64,000 bases of DNA from Allacma fusca. Taxonomy: Eukaryota; Arthropoda; Collembola; Symphypleona; Sminthuridae. Of the stretch, positions 34,395 to 45,800 are shown piece after piece; position 1 is the first letter of the stretch, and every line of letters begins with the position of its first letter. The translations under genes were made by a program, and so were the position numbers. The stretch lies in the NCBI GenBank assembly GCA_947179485.1, contig OX359246.1:29636001-29700000 (forward strand), read 5' to 3'. Below the pieces are notes generated by a model. It was not told where the DNA came from and ran no database searches. It was given only the letters and a program-made list of their open reading frames with translations.

Positions 34395-36185
34395 TCACTG
34401 TGGGTGTCTTCTTCTTCTTCGTAAAAAGATTCTCCGATCATCATAAATCTTTTCCCAAATGAATGCAATCAAACTCAAGCACCCTCCGAAAACAAGCCCC
34501 GAAAAAGTCAATTGAAAATTAAGCCAGCCCAGAGGTTTGACAACGCGGTCCTCCAAACGTTCCCTCAGCTCCAGCAATTTTCTGTAGTTCTGCGTATTCT
34601 CCAAACTTCGCATCCAATCCTTTCCAATATTTTTCAAAACCTCAGTAGCCATTCCTACCCATTTAGATATTAAACCCGTATCCCTTAAATATGCAATAAT
34701 CCCATTGAAAAATTGTAAATGCTTGAAGCCCCGGGTAAATCCAATATTTAACAAGGACATTACTGGAGATGAGGATCTGACAACGGGATCAAATCCATGA
34801 TCCAATGTTAAATTCTCAGCTAATAAAGAATTTAAAATAAATTCATATCCAATACAAACAGTTTTGTCATTCAAAACTGCCACTGCACACTTTGGGAACT
34901 CTTTCTCAGGGACAGATCTTTTCCTTACATTGGAATAGGCGGGAACATTAGTCGTCTTCAGGAATTCGTCTAGCAAATCTCCAGGAAGGTATGTTAACAC
35001 AATGTTGTAATCTCTTGCATTGGATAGCTCCTCAAATGATCTCGGCACTTCATCTATGGTTGGAGATGTGACATAGGCTAAAAAGTTACTATTGTAATAA
35101 GTATTGAGGATAACAGACATGAATAGGAAAACGATACCCAGAAAACTCCTTGAATTGAATGCGAGACTTTGTTGCAGAATTGCTGCGAAAGGTATCAAGA
35201 GGGCTCTAAAAAATGGGTCCTTTTTCTTAAAAATTTTGAACTCCACCCCCAAAACCAGGACCGTGGTAAGGGAGCTCAGAGCCAGAAAGACCCAGACCAT
35301 ACTGCTAAACGGATAAAATATAGCAAGCCACTTCAAGCTCGCCGTTGGCTTAAGAGTAATAAAAATCACCGGCGAGTACAAAATCGGCGTGGAGTATTCT
35401 CCCAGCGACTCTCGTTCATAAGTGTGCGAAAAAGTTACAATAAAATCCAGCGTCCCGTCCATAAAATCTTGCATAAAACCTGGCCAGGAACCATTTGACA
35501 GCTGAGAATATCCCAAGTGATTATAGTCCGGATCGATAGTGAGATTGTAGTGAGTCTGGATTTCTTCAATCATAGAAATTGCCCAACCCAAATTCCTCCC
35601 GTTGCTCCAAATAGAAAATGGATGTTTCCGGATGATGCCGCATCTCAAGTAAGAGATTTTATCTTCAAACCATTTTTGAGCTAACAGCGTTCCATTTACA
35701 TGGAAAATAATTTCTGTGCTGTATTTTATCTCTTTGCGAATCCAATCATGTCGAGATTTGTTCTCTTGGAGAGTCTCTCTGGTGAGAATGAAAACATAGT
35801 GTATTTGTTCTGGTTGACGAATCGGAATAACCAGGTATAGGGTCTTGACCACTTTGTCGAATTTTAAATTGTCAAAAAGTACAACGTTGAAGCAATTCCC
35901 AGTAAATTTTAAAGTTTGTTTTGCTGCACGCTGGGTCAAATTCTGGGAAATAATTTTTTTAGGTATCTCCAGTGTAAATAGTTCTTGTATTTTTATGGGT
36001 AATGTAGCATGTGGCGAGGTAAGTATCACTTCGCAAGTACGATGTATCTGAGAGGGTGTAAAGAAATTAAGTAACGAGCTAACCAGAAATGGATCCTTTA
36101 ATTTCTCTGCATCGCCGATGCAAAAAGCAGAGCAAGCCCATGTTAAAGCTAAATGAATACAAGATAGTCTCGAAACATGTATCAT
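34395..36185 (-). CDS. Ionotropic receptor (IR), intronless
   Basis: Single-exon gene of 596 residues for a divergent ionotropic receptor, a chemosensory ligand-gated channel. Signal-like N-terminus (1-22). The S1 lobe includes residues about 178-290: R258-E-S-L-G-E-Y-S-T-P267 aligns with the glutamate-receptor block REEVIDFSKP, so the ligand-contacting Arg is kept. M1 is about 292-314, the pore-loop region about 328-342, and M2 about 348-367 ending in NTYYNSNFLAYVTSP, close to the classical SYTANLAAFLT gate. The S2 lobe is about 368-557 (RSFEEL; GIIAYLRDTGLISKW). M3 is about 558-577, followed by a short Arg-rich cytosolic tail. This copy is closer to canonical IRs than the one at 18501. No stop or frameshift. 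A minus-strand AATAAA lies about 40 bp downstream. Confidence 0.92.
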   Translation of the reverse strand: MIHVSRLSCIHLALTWACSAFCIGDAEKLKDPFLVSSLLNFFTPSQIHRTCEVILTSPHATLPIKIQELFTLEIPKKIISQNLTQRAAKQTLKFTGNCFNVVLFDNLKFDKVVKTLYLVIPIRQPEQIHYVFILTRETLQENKSRHDWIRKEIKYSTEIIFHVNGTLLAQKWFEDKISYLRCGIIRKHPFSIWSNGRNLGWAISMIEEIQTHYNLTIDPDYNHLGYSQLSNGSWPGFMQDFMDGTLDFIVTFSHTYERESLGEYSTPILYSPVIFITLKPTASLKWLAIFYPFSSMVWVFLALSSLTTVLVLGVEFKIFKKKDPFFRALLIPFAAILQQSLAFNSRSFLGIVFLFMSVILNTYYNSNFLAYVTSPTIDEVPRSFEELSNARDYNIVLTYLPGDLLDEFLKTTNVPAYSNVRKRSVPEKEFPKCAVAVLNDKTVCIGYEFILNSLLAENLTLDHGFDPVVRSSSPVMSLLNIGFTRGFKHLQFFNGIIAYLRDTGLISKWVGMATEVLKNIGKDWMRSLENTQNYRKLLELRERLEDRVVKPLGWLNFQLTFSGLVFGGCLSLIAFIWEKIYDDRRIFLRRRRRHPQ

Positions 36186-37654
36186 TTTTGACTGTGGAAA
36201 AATAAGTCAGAACTCAGAATCTGAAGTAAGTCATTTTTTCAGTCAGCCAGGATGTAGAAAAAATAGTTTTTTGAATGTGGTTCCTGGTCTGGTCATTCAC
36301 ATTGTTGTTAGTACAAAACAGACTTGTTTACCAACAATTAGTGTACTTATACTACGCTTCTATTTATGACATAAACAAAGCCCACATATAAATAATAAGT
36401 AGTGTACAAGGACTATTATCTAGTCTAACTTAAATGTTGAGAGCCGTTTCCTTCTTTGTAGCTCACAATCAGCTTAATTTAAATAAATAAAATCATCATT
36501 ATGCGTTCAGCTGTAACTGAACAAAACACCTGTCTTCGGGAAATCGGAGTGACGAAGATTCACTAAACAGTTTAAGTGTAACTGCATGATGTATTCCAGC
36601 TGCATGCATACGTGCATAATTTTGCATAACTTCCAGCGAATATAATTTGTACACAGTTGTATGTACCTATAATGTATTTCAGGTCTTAGGCAATCATACG
36701 TTAAATTGCAATAATATCCTTTTCAACAGAACACATCATTTCAAAAATAATTCATGATATTATTGTGTAGAGTTGCTTGTACGTCAATAGCGCCTTATCA
36801 AGTAGAATGTTTAGATTTTTCAATATGGTCCTCATAATAGGAGATTGTCGTCATTACCTGTAATGGAATTTATTTTTAAAATCATTTTTACTAACCATCC
36901 TTCTCCGCAGGTCTCATGTTTTCCATAATCGCTGATTTTTATACAGAAAATACGTTCATATTTTCAGTTTTCCGAAAAATAATTAAAAAAATAGCGTTGA
37001 TGAGTTCCTAGAGTTATAGTAAATATCGTTGGATAAATTACGAAAGGTACCATTTTGCTTCGAGCTTAGTTTTAAAAAGTACCATTTGCGTTGCGGTTAA
37101 AATTCACCGGTTAGATCGTACCATTTTGTCTTACCAAATGTATGCACATTCATATACGTAGATTTGTGTTTGCATATACATTGTTGTTTCGTTACTTATT
37201 TCTATTAATAATGTAGTTACTACATTATTGACAGTTTGGCAACATTTTGGATTGTATTGACCATGGATTCTCCCAACCTCCCCAATTCGATTTTACTTCA
37301 ATCGCACGATGAGTAGGAAGAGGAGACAAGCTAACATGCATTGCTTCATCCGTCAATAAAGGTAATATTTATAATTATTACAGATTGATCTTTCACTATT
37401 TCTGCTGTTTTCAAGAAAAATTTAATCATCCACAGAATTGATTAAACTGGTACGTTGCTGTTTTGATAGCAAATAAAGGATCTGAAAAGCATGATTCTAG
37501 TTTCGGAGTTATGAGAGACTAATAGTCACCTTTCCTATACAACTAAAGTGAATATAATTTTGCTCCCTCCATTTCGGGCTTATTTTAATTAATTTTGATC
37601 ACCCACTTCGTTAGGCGGTCCTAACAGTATATTTCATTAATCCGACCGGGGTGC
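36186..37654. other. Intergenic, nothing firm
   Basis: 5' flank of the IR and AT-rich spacer. A patch near 37040-37140 repeats the word TACCATTT several times and may be a relic of another word-rich element. Confidence 0.35.
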
Positions 37655-37766
37655 TAGGGTTCTCAGACGTCCCGGAATGCCCGGGACAGTCCCGGAATGA
37701 CACCCCTTGTCCAGTGTCCCGGAAGAGTGTATTCCGGGACACGTAATGTCCCGGAAATGTCAAGCT

Positions 37767-40700
37767 CAAAAAGTTATGAAAACTATTAGTTTTTAAGATA
37801 AAAATAAAATATTTCCTTCTACAGAATATAAACGAGAGCATCATGTGCCATCTACATAAAACTAATAAAACCATAAAAATGCGCTTACAAACGTAATGAA
37901 ATCGTTTTAGCAGCAGAAAACTGTTTGTCTTTTTGAGAAGTTGCTTTAAAGGTTACGCGACCAGGTCTTCGTGCATGTTCAGGTCTGTCCAGAATCCCTA
38001 AAAAGCAACCTCTATGCTTTCACCCCTACCTCAAAAAGTGACTTTCCTGTATATCTCCTGAACAACTTAATGTAATTCTACTATCAAAAGCTTAAGGTTA
38101 ATGGGAGATCATTGCGAATCTTCATGAATTTTGGTGTTCCTGTAACACTTGAAGTCGTTGATAAATAAACAAAAATTGGAGCAAATGGCGAATTTAAGTT
38201 GCATGGTGACCGTTCATTTAACATTGGAAAATATTTGAGGTTGTTCCACTAATCAGAAATGAGGTTTTATTAAGAGACGCTTTTCAAAACTAGGATGTTG
38301 CTATAAAATTTTGGTGATCTTTAAGGGATCACCCCATAAATATTAGTTGTATCCTTAATTTGGTTTACAGGTCACTTATGTACTTACATGACAAGTTGAG
38401 CATACCAGTTCATTTTTTTCTTTTATTTGTGCAAAAAATGCTTTGATTTCTATTTTTAAGAATTTTTTGCACGAATACAAGAAAACAATGAATCGCTATT
38501 CTTTTTCAACATTTCTTTTTTGTTTACTTGGGCAGGTTTAAATTATAGTAACCAAGTGTTAATACAACTTAGTCGTGTCCAAGTCAACAAAAAATAATGC
38601 CATTGTAGAGTACAAAAAAAGAAAAAAGGGAGAATGGAAATTCCGCAATGCTAAATAATTTACCAAATCTTGCATCTTGGAATTTGAATGGTTATTTTGA
38701 ATAAATTAACACTTTTTGTGTACGCCTTTGAATATTTAGTACAGTGTGACTAATATGATCAGTGATTAACTTTTAACCGAAACGATTCAATTCTAACTTT
38801 GGGAAGAGAGTAAGTAGAGCATAAGATTAACTTTGGGGTTCATTAACAATTAACACATGTCCGACATTAATTAAAATGATGTAGCTATCATGCACTGATA
38901 GCGCTCTGGATGGTTCAAAAAGTTGTAGCCCTTTCGTGATTGAAAATCAAGTCAATAATCAATTTTTGTAAGTTTGAATGCTTCACGTCCACGTAAACAA
39001 AATCTCCAAAAATTAGCCAACAATAACGTGCATGTACTTCACTGGCAAATATCATTATTGTCTGAAATCTTCCTTCTAATCTAAGCAATAGTTTTACAAT
39101 TCCAAAAGGTCGAAATAAATTAATAGATAAAAAGCTTAAAAAGTGAAGTTGCTTTTGCGCCAAAGCTTGTTTTCAAAAGTTGAAAACAAGTTTTCTGGTA
39201 GATGCTGTCAGAATAAATCCCAATGTTTATTGAAAATGACGAAAACTCTTGAAATGACGAAAACCAATGCCACGATATTATTGTGGCTGATGCAAAAATA
39301 GCTGTGAAAAAGTGTGTCCGTCAAGTTAGCCGGAGTTAGCATACAAACCATTGGAATACATACATATGAGCCGGAGTAACCATAATCAGCAGACTTTGAC
39401 TGAGAAGTACGATTTTGTATAAAGACTGGTAATGACTACCGGCACATAAATAAACACAGCGTCTCTCCCTAAGACCCAAACCTTTTAAGCACATAGTTAC
39501 TTTCATAGTACCTATGGCACACGACACAACCATGTTTTCAACTCAATATTTACTACAAGTAGTAAGCCCTGTACGCAATGTACCTGTACCGAAAAGGAAC
39601 CAAAAAAATTGTCCCTGGGTACAGGTACCTGGCAATACCTGAAACTGAATCCGGATCCTTGTTTTGAGATTATAAGTATTTGTTGTAACTCAGGGGTGGA
39701 TTTAAGGGGTGGCCCATCTTGGCCGGCCTGGGTAAAAAATTTAGGGCCAGGGTAAACAAATTTTGACCAAAGCCCTCAGATTGCAATCGTGTGTTTTTAG
39801 TATCTTTGAATCAAAATTTCTGATTTTAAAAAATCACATGAGAAATTTCCGCACTTTTTAAAAACTCTAAATTCAAGGGAAGCACGAAGCTTACATTGCA
39901 AACTTTTAAAAAATTGCTGACTTGCGTGTGCCGGCAGTCAAATCGGGAAACATCTGAAAGGGGTAGTGAAGGCGTTGTACACATATTACCATGCACGCAT
40001 GAATTGCATGCGTATACATACAGCCAGTAGGGAATGTCGATTCAAAATGCCCTCGTACATATGCCTGCCAACTAGAGGTAGGATTAGGGCTTTTAAGTAA
40101 CAATTGAATCCGCTGTGAAACCTTTATTTGCGTATTTTTTTTGTATTTATATACAACATCCATCCCACTCATCACATTCAATAAACGTGCACTCAAGAAG
40201 CAAAACTTCTTATTGGCTCTGAAAATTTGTGAAGATAAACTATCAAGCTCAGGAGATCGTTTCAAAATGTTGAATGTGTGAGTATTTAATACAGTAAACG
40301 ATTATTTAGCTTTAGCATGAATATATGTACATGAAAGCAATGCTTGAACTCTGCGCAACGTCAAATATGCATGCAACCTATCTGTCCTAAATTCTATTGT
40401 AGTAGAATTATCGGGTCATTTTTAATTTCCGATCCGCCCAAAACCCGAACTGAAAAATAAATGCATGCCCAAGCCCGATCTTAACCCGGTTTCATTGATT
40501 TATTGCAGCCCAAACCCGGTCGTAGCCCGAAGTAAGTTCGTATTTGCAGCCCGAACCAGGCCAAAAACCCGGCCGGGTCGGGTTCGGGCCGGCCCAATTC
40601 AAAAAGCCCGCTTCCGGGCCCATCTCTACAGTGCCAAGCTGAATATGCTCAAAATGCCCGCCAACGTGCCATAGTTTCGGTAATATTGGCACATTGGGAA

Positions 40701-41822
40701 AATGCCCTGAACTCGTACAATTTTCTGCTGACCTGATTTATTTACCTTTGTGCTAAAACCGTCGAGTAATCGTTTCTAGTTATAAAGATTTGAGCGGGGT
40801 AGTGTGCAGTAAAAGTAGCGTCTAAAACGTCTGAAAAAGGTAACCGAAAATTTGAACTGAATATGCTCAACATGTCGTATGTGCCCAAAATGTAGGTATT
40901 TTCCCAAAGTTGAATGCCCAATGGCATATATGCTCATGGCATATTGATGCCCAATATGCCATGACATTTTCAAATCGACAATCCCTGACAGCCAGCATGC
41001 AAACATTGCTTGTTCGCTGTAGTGAATGAGGAGAGGAGATTCCTGCCAACGTTATACACGGGCAGCGCCTTTGTTATTAACAGAAAGCCCTATGACGCTC
41101 CACTCCTTGGGACCGTACCCCTGCTCAACTACTCCCGATTTCTTTTTTAATAATTTGGGTTCGGTTGGTTATAACCCGATAGTATTTGGCGTCAATATTA
41201 CTCACACTATTTAAAATGCATGCATGTACATTGTATGTGCATATTTCAAAACAATGTTTCACCATGGGAATGACTGTTTTGAAAAAAACAAACCCAACGG
41301 TAATTTCATAAATGAGTTCAACATACTACAATAGTTACGTAAGAAGAGATGGCCGACCTGGCGCCGCCTTACGCGACACCCTTGCATAATCGCAATTTTT
41401 TGTAGTGCAGTATTTGCGATTCATTACACTGATGATTTTTGACATTTTCATTCCCAATACGACTCCATCCTAAAAGAAGTTACTATAGTATTGTCCTGTA
41501 CTTAATACTCCAGTTACACCTGTTGTTTGTCAAGTTAATTAGCTCAACTTCGTTTAGAACAAAAGCATTAACATATCTACAAAAACAAAAGTTAAACAAG
41601 CTAATATGAAATAAAGGCAGGCTGTACGCGTGAAAAAAGTGTCACAAGAAATGATAAATATGTGGGGTGCTTTCCTGATTTCCCTGGTGAATATTATGTC
41701 CGTCCAGACAGGTACAGAAAGGTTCAAACTATGTTTATTGAAAAAACGGTAAGTGATTTTCAATATCCCTGTTCGCAAAAATAATTTACTTACAACACTT
41801 CAAATCCCCACCAAATAAGGTC
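37767..41822. other. Non-coding region with nested word-rich element remnants
   Basis: No believable gene. Three patches have private words: GTACCTGTACC / TACAGGTACC at about 39560-39650, followed by a CAGGGGTGGA start at about 39693; AACCCG/CCCGAAC words at about 40430-40625, ending GGGCCCATCTCTA; and TGCCC/GGCAT words at about 40640-40985, starting CAGTGCCAAG. They resemble ends of hAT-like elements but I could not pair ends or find target duplications. The open frame at 39906-40265 has no recognisable character. Confidence 0.4.
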
Positions 41823-42284
41823 ATGCAATCAAAACACCCCTTTTTGCTAAACAAATTTTCCCTAAAACTCCCCAACAAATTTGACAATTTCTGCCAGAAA
41901 GCAAAAAGAATTTTTAAATCCCTGCTCGTAAAAAAATCCCATCCGTTTGATATTTCCGTGCCAATAATATTTTTCCTCGGCAAGATTCCTATCTTCCAAC
42001 GAAAATCCGACCCCTCATTTGAGGTACTTGGACATCGGGTTAAGGTATTTCATACACTCGTACCTGTACATGATGCAATCGCTTCCAATAAGTATTCTTG
42101 TGTACACGTTCTGACATCCAAGGTTGTACCAAACTTTGCGGGTAGAAATTGCGTGTACCCACAAAGTACAAAACAAATTTGGATTTGTGTGTACCCACAA
42201 AGTACAAAACAAATTTGGATTTGTGTGAACCCACAAAGTACAAAACAAATTTGGATTTGTGTGTACCCACAAAGTAGTGAATAA
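41823..42284 (+). other. Open stretch of unknown status ending in a 36-bp repeat
   Basis: A 153-codon open frame (+) covers unique sequence (41823-42130) and then runs through the tandem repeat at 42153-42277. The opposite strand is open over much of the same DNA, and the C-terminal part is just the repeat translated. No family was recognised. More likely non-coding element sequence than a gene. Confidence 0.2.
42153..42277 (+). repeat. 36-bp tandem repeat, about 3.5 units
   Basis: Units GTACCCACAAAGTACAAAAC + AAATTTGGATTTGTGT recur every 36 bp at 42155, 42191, 42227 (GAACCC variant) and partially at 42263. Frames on both strands remain open because the period is divisible by 3. Confidence 0.9.
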
Positions 42285-42819
42285 TTAAGCTTCAAAATTT
42301 ATGCAACCACTTTGTACCTGAATCAGTATTTATGGGGGCGCTAGCTCGTCAAAACACCAATGTTTGTAGTAACACAAATCAGATTGCCGTAAGTGTCTAA
42401 ACCCCTGGGTTTAACATTTTGTAGAACCTTCTACAACTGACCGGATGCATGAGAGATACAAATAAACATTATTTAATAATTCCGCGTGTGTAGTGACTTT
42501 TATTAAAATCATTTATTTCCACGGTAAGTTCCACTAACTCTGTGGAAATTGCGATTATGTGTTTGCTTCACATGCCGATCTTTCTCTTTCTGCTTTCCCA
42601 CTACTGACTTCCGTTTTCGCTGTACACCCAACTTCCTTCTCTCCTTCCTAGTCAACGTGTTTGAATCGGTAGGTTCTTCCTACAATATTTGAACAAAGTA
42701 ATTTTGAATGAAGTTATTTTTTAAACAAATAGCACAGTCATTGCAACCCAATATATGTACAAGAAGCTGGTTTTGGTTATTAGTTACAACATTTTTAGTA
42801 TTTCGTTCAAACAAAAGGT

Positions 42820-45800
42820 TTATTCAACAGTTTTTATAACCTGCACAATTGGATGGTCTTCATCAACGGGTTCCATATCTCCAGGATTTGCAGTTTTAGC
42901 GACACCAACACTGTGTCTCACCTCGTCCGGATCTATTTGCCAAGGCCTCAAAGGCGTAGGTGCAGCACTACTGAAATCCCAGTCAGCTGCGTGCTTACCC
43001 CATAAAACCTCGTTATGGATTTCCCCATCGTACATTGGCTACAACAAATTACAAATTCAATTAATTAAATTATGTGTGCTATATATATTATTGAGACACA
43101 CTGTATATTATCATATACGTGCTTACAACTTTATATGAGTCCAGAAAATGTGAACACTGTATTGCTCCTACATGTATTGTTTTGCAAAGGGTACAAGCGG
43201 TCTTCGGATCCATACTACAAGCACTGTCATTAGCAAAAACAAATAATTATTGTACTGAACATATATTTCGTTTCACATAGTTGTAATAAATCAGCTGTAG
43301 GGATTTTATTAAACAGCTAGTGATGCCGTGATGTACTCGGTGAGATTAACGCTGAAGTTCAGCAACATCCAGAGTGATGAAATGACAACTAGCTAATAAG
43401 CAAATACACAATATACAGTTCTAAAGAAAGCGGACACAGCAAAGCTCTCGCTTCAGCAACAGTCAAAGGGTATTTTAATTCACGGTCAAAATAAATAACT
43501 GCACGAAAGCAGAAATGAAAAACGGCGTAATTTTGGATTGGAGAGTGAGGTGTGAAAGTCTTCACGAGCAAGAGAGAAGTGAAGATTGTGAGTTAGAAAT
43601 TGAAACAGGTAAGCAGGTAAGCAAAAATTCATGTTAGGATGAACGAATTCTTATTAATAGTAAAAGAGCTTCATTCTGGAACAGGAGCAAAGGCAAAGGT
43701 CCAGGTGCTTGGAAACAAGCAAACACAAAATATTATATTAATTACATGAACTCCAAAATCAGTTATGTCAATTAGAAACTTAAATATAATCGTGTACATG
43801 TCATTCTTACAGCACTGAATTATACGACTAACATCAAGTACCCAATTTATCGCCAGCAAACGACTGTAAACATATTAAAAGAAACTAAATTGTGAGTATT
43901 TCGTACACACTACAGATAAGCAATACTATAAAACGATTCAACTAAGTCATGTACAATACTAAAAGCTTTATTACACAAGCTACTCTACAAACATGATCAG
44001 AAATATGCATGATCGTTTATGTACGCCAAACCAATATTATGGAAACACTGGTTATACTATGGTTATGCTAATCGTACCATAGGAACTACCAATTATCATT
44101 TTGGAAACTATAGTAAGGTCTAAAAAAAACTAAATTTCAAACCCAAATACACATCACCAAATATCAATTTCCAGCAAACAAATTAATTCAATACTAATTC
44201 AACAATATCAGTTTTCAACATTCACTACTAAACAAACTAACGAATTCAACATCCAAAAGACAACATTAAAAAAGCCCAATATTATGCAAACATCGGCAAG
44301 CACATTTCTCTAACATTCGCGATTTAATGTGTACCAGCATGTACTTACAGCCACATAATCCTTAAATCGACCGGGTAAATACTTCATTAGCGGTTCCATG
44401 CCGTCATATCTAACAGGTTGTGCATTGTGCAATATTTGAAGTACGAAATGCCCCCCTACGTTTAGCGTATAACCTACAAGAGAATAAACACTTTGAAATA
44501 AATTAATTCGGAGTGGAATATCCGCAATCCTCTTTCTATGGGTATCCTCGGAGACCATAGTGCCATGCGTCAACTCAAAAAACAATACTGGCGAAGGAAT
44601 TTCCGGCTGTTTATAGTTTACAGACTTGTCCTTGTGACAACTTCGACATACAGAACCTAGAAACGTTGTTGTTGCGTTTAATCTGTGTAGAATAAGTTCA
44701 ATGCTGGAACCACATAAGGCAGTTATAGGAAAACTGCAAATCAAATACATTTAATTATCGTATTTCATAATTCGACATTTGTTCTAATAGTCGATGTAGT
44801 GACCGTATATCAATTATTATTCATGTTAAAAGTGTAGTAATAATTAATACACCTTCTGAATGTCTCGTACACACATGTACTACAAGAAGTCACTTGCAAA
44901 TAGTCTTCAAACAGCCCATGGAGAGCAGCGAGTCCGTATTCCTCCTCACCATTCCACATGTCATTCAAAGCAGGTTTACTTTGTAATTCCCGATCAGTCA
45001 GAGATAACCATTTCTGTTTTGCAAGATTTTGAAATCCCTCTCTCAAACACTGAAGGGCATCAACAACTAATATCCTGCTTGCTGAACCATTGGAAATAAA
45101 CTTATGAAAGTATGTGTCAGTCTCGTACAGATAAAGCGTCATAGTCATGATATTATCGAAAGAACAAGTGTTGACAAAAAGAAATGCACCATCATCTCGA
45201 GCTCTGGAACCCCAACTGTAACAAAAGCAACCGGTTTCAAACTCCAGAATACGTAAGAATACAATTAATATTAACTCACGGAATAAATGGCAAAGTGTCG
45301 AAAATCGATGCCACCAATTTAACTTTAGGTACATGTTTGCCTTTCTTCTTCCAGGATTCTGTGAGAACACATGAGCTTTCCTGTAAGGGAAGGAAAGACA
45401 CGTTCGCAGGATTTTCGCAAGTCTGGTATGTGGACACTGTCGGGGTTACATTCTTCCTACGTCTTCCGGGTTTTCGTTGCTTATTTATTCCCTCAAGTTG
45501 TCCTAAGTAACGAGTGTAATCCGCCAGGAACCTTGTGCACCGCCCTGTAAACCAATATGTCTTTACTTCTTGATCAACTCATTTCGGACAACCAGTAATG
45601 TGATATTACAGAAAATACAACACATGATACCTTCAATAACATTTTTGGCTTCATGAACGTATCTGGCTAATGTCAGTTTACCATCCTTACACTGTTCGTG
45701 CCTTTTTACAACCTTGTTCCAATTTTCGACAGGTTCTTGTGTGTCGTTATGGCGGTGATCTCCACGCAATTCGAACATAATATGAGTGAGCATTGGTGTA

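Noticed and set aside
35104-36051. Plus-strand frames within the second IR gene
   Set aside because: Antisense shadows of the minus-strand IR coding sequence.
42015-42295. Repeat proteins with CVYPQSTKQIWI or CGYTQIQICFVL units
   Set aside because: Translations of a 36-bp tandem repeat in several frames on both strands; no independent coding evidence.
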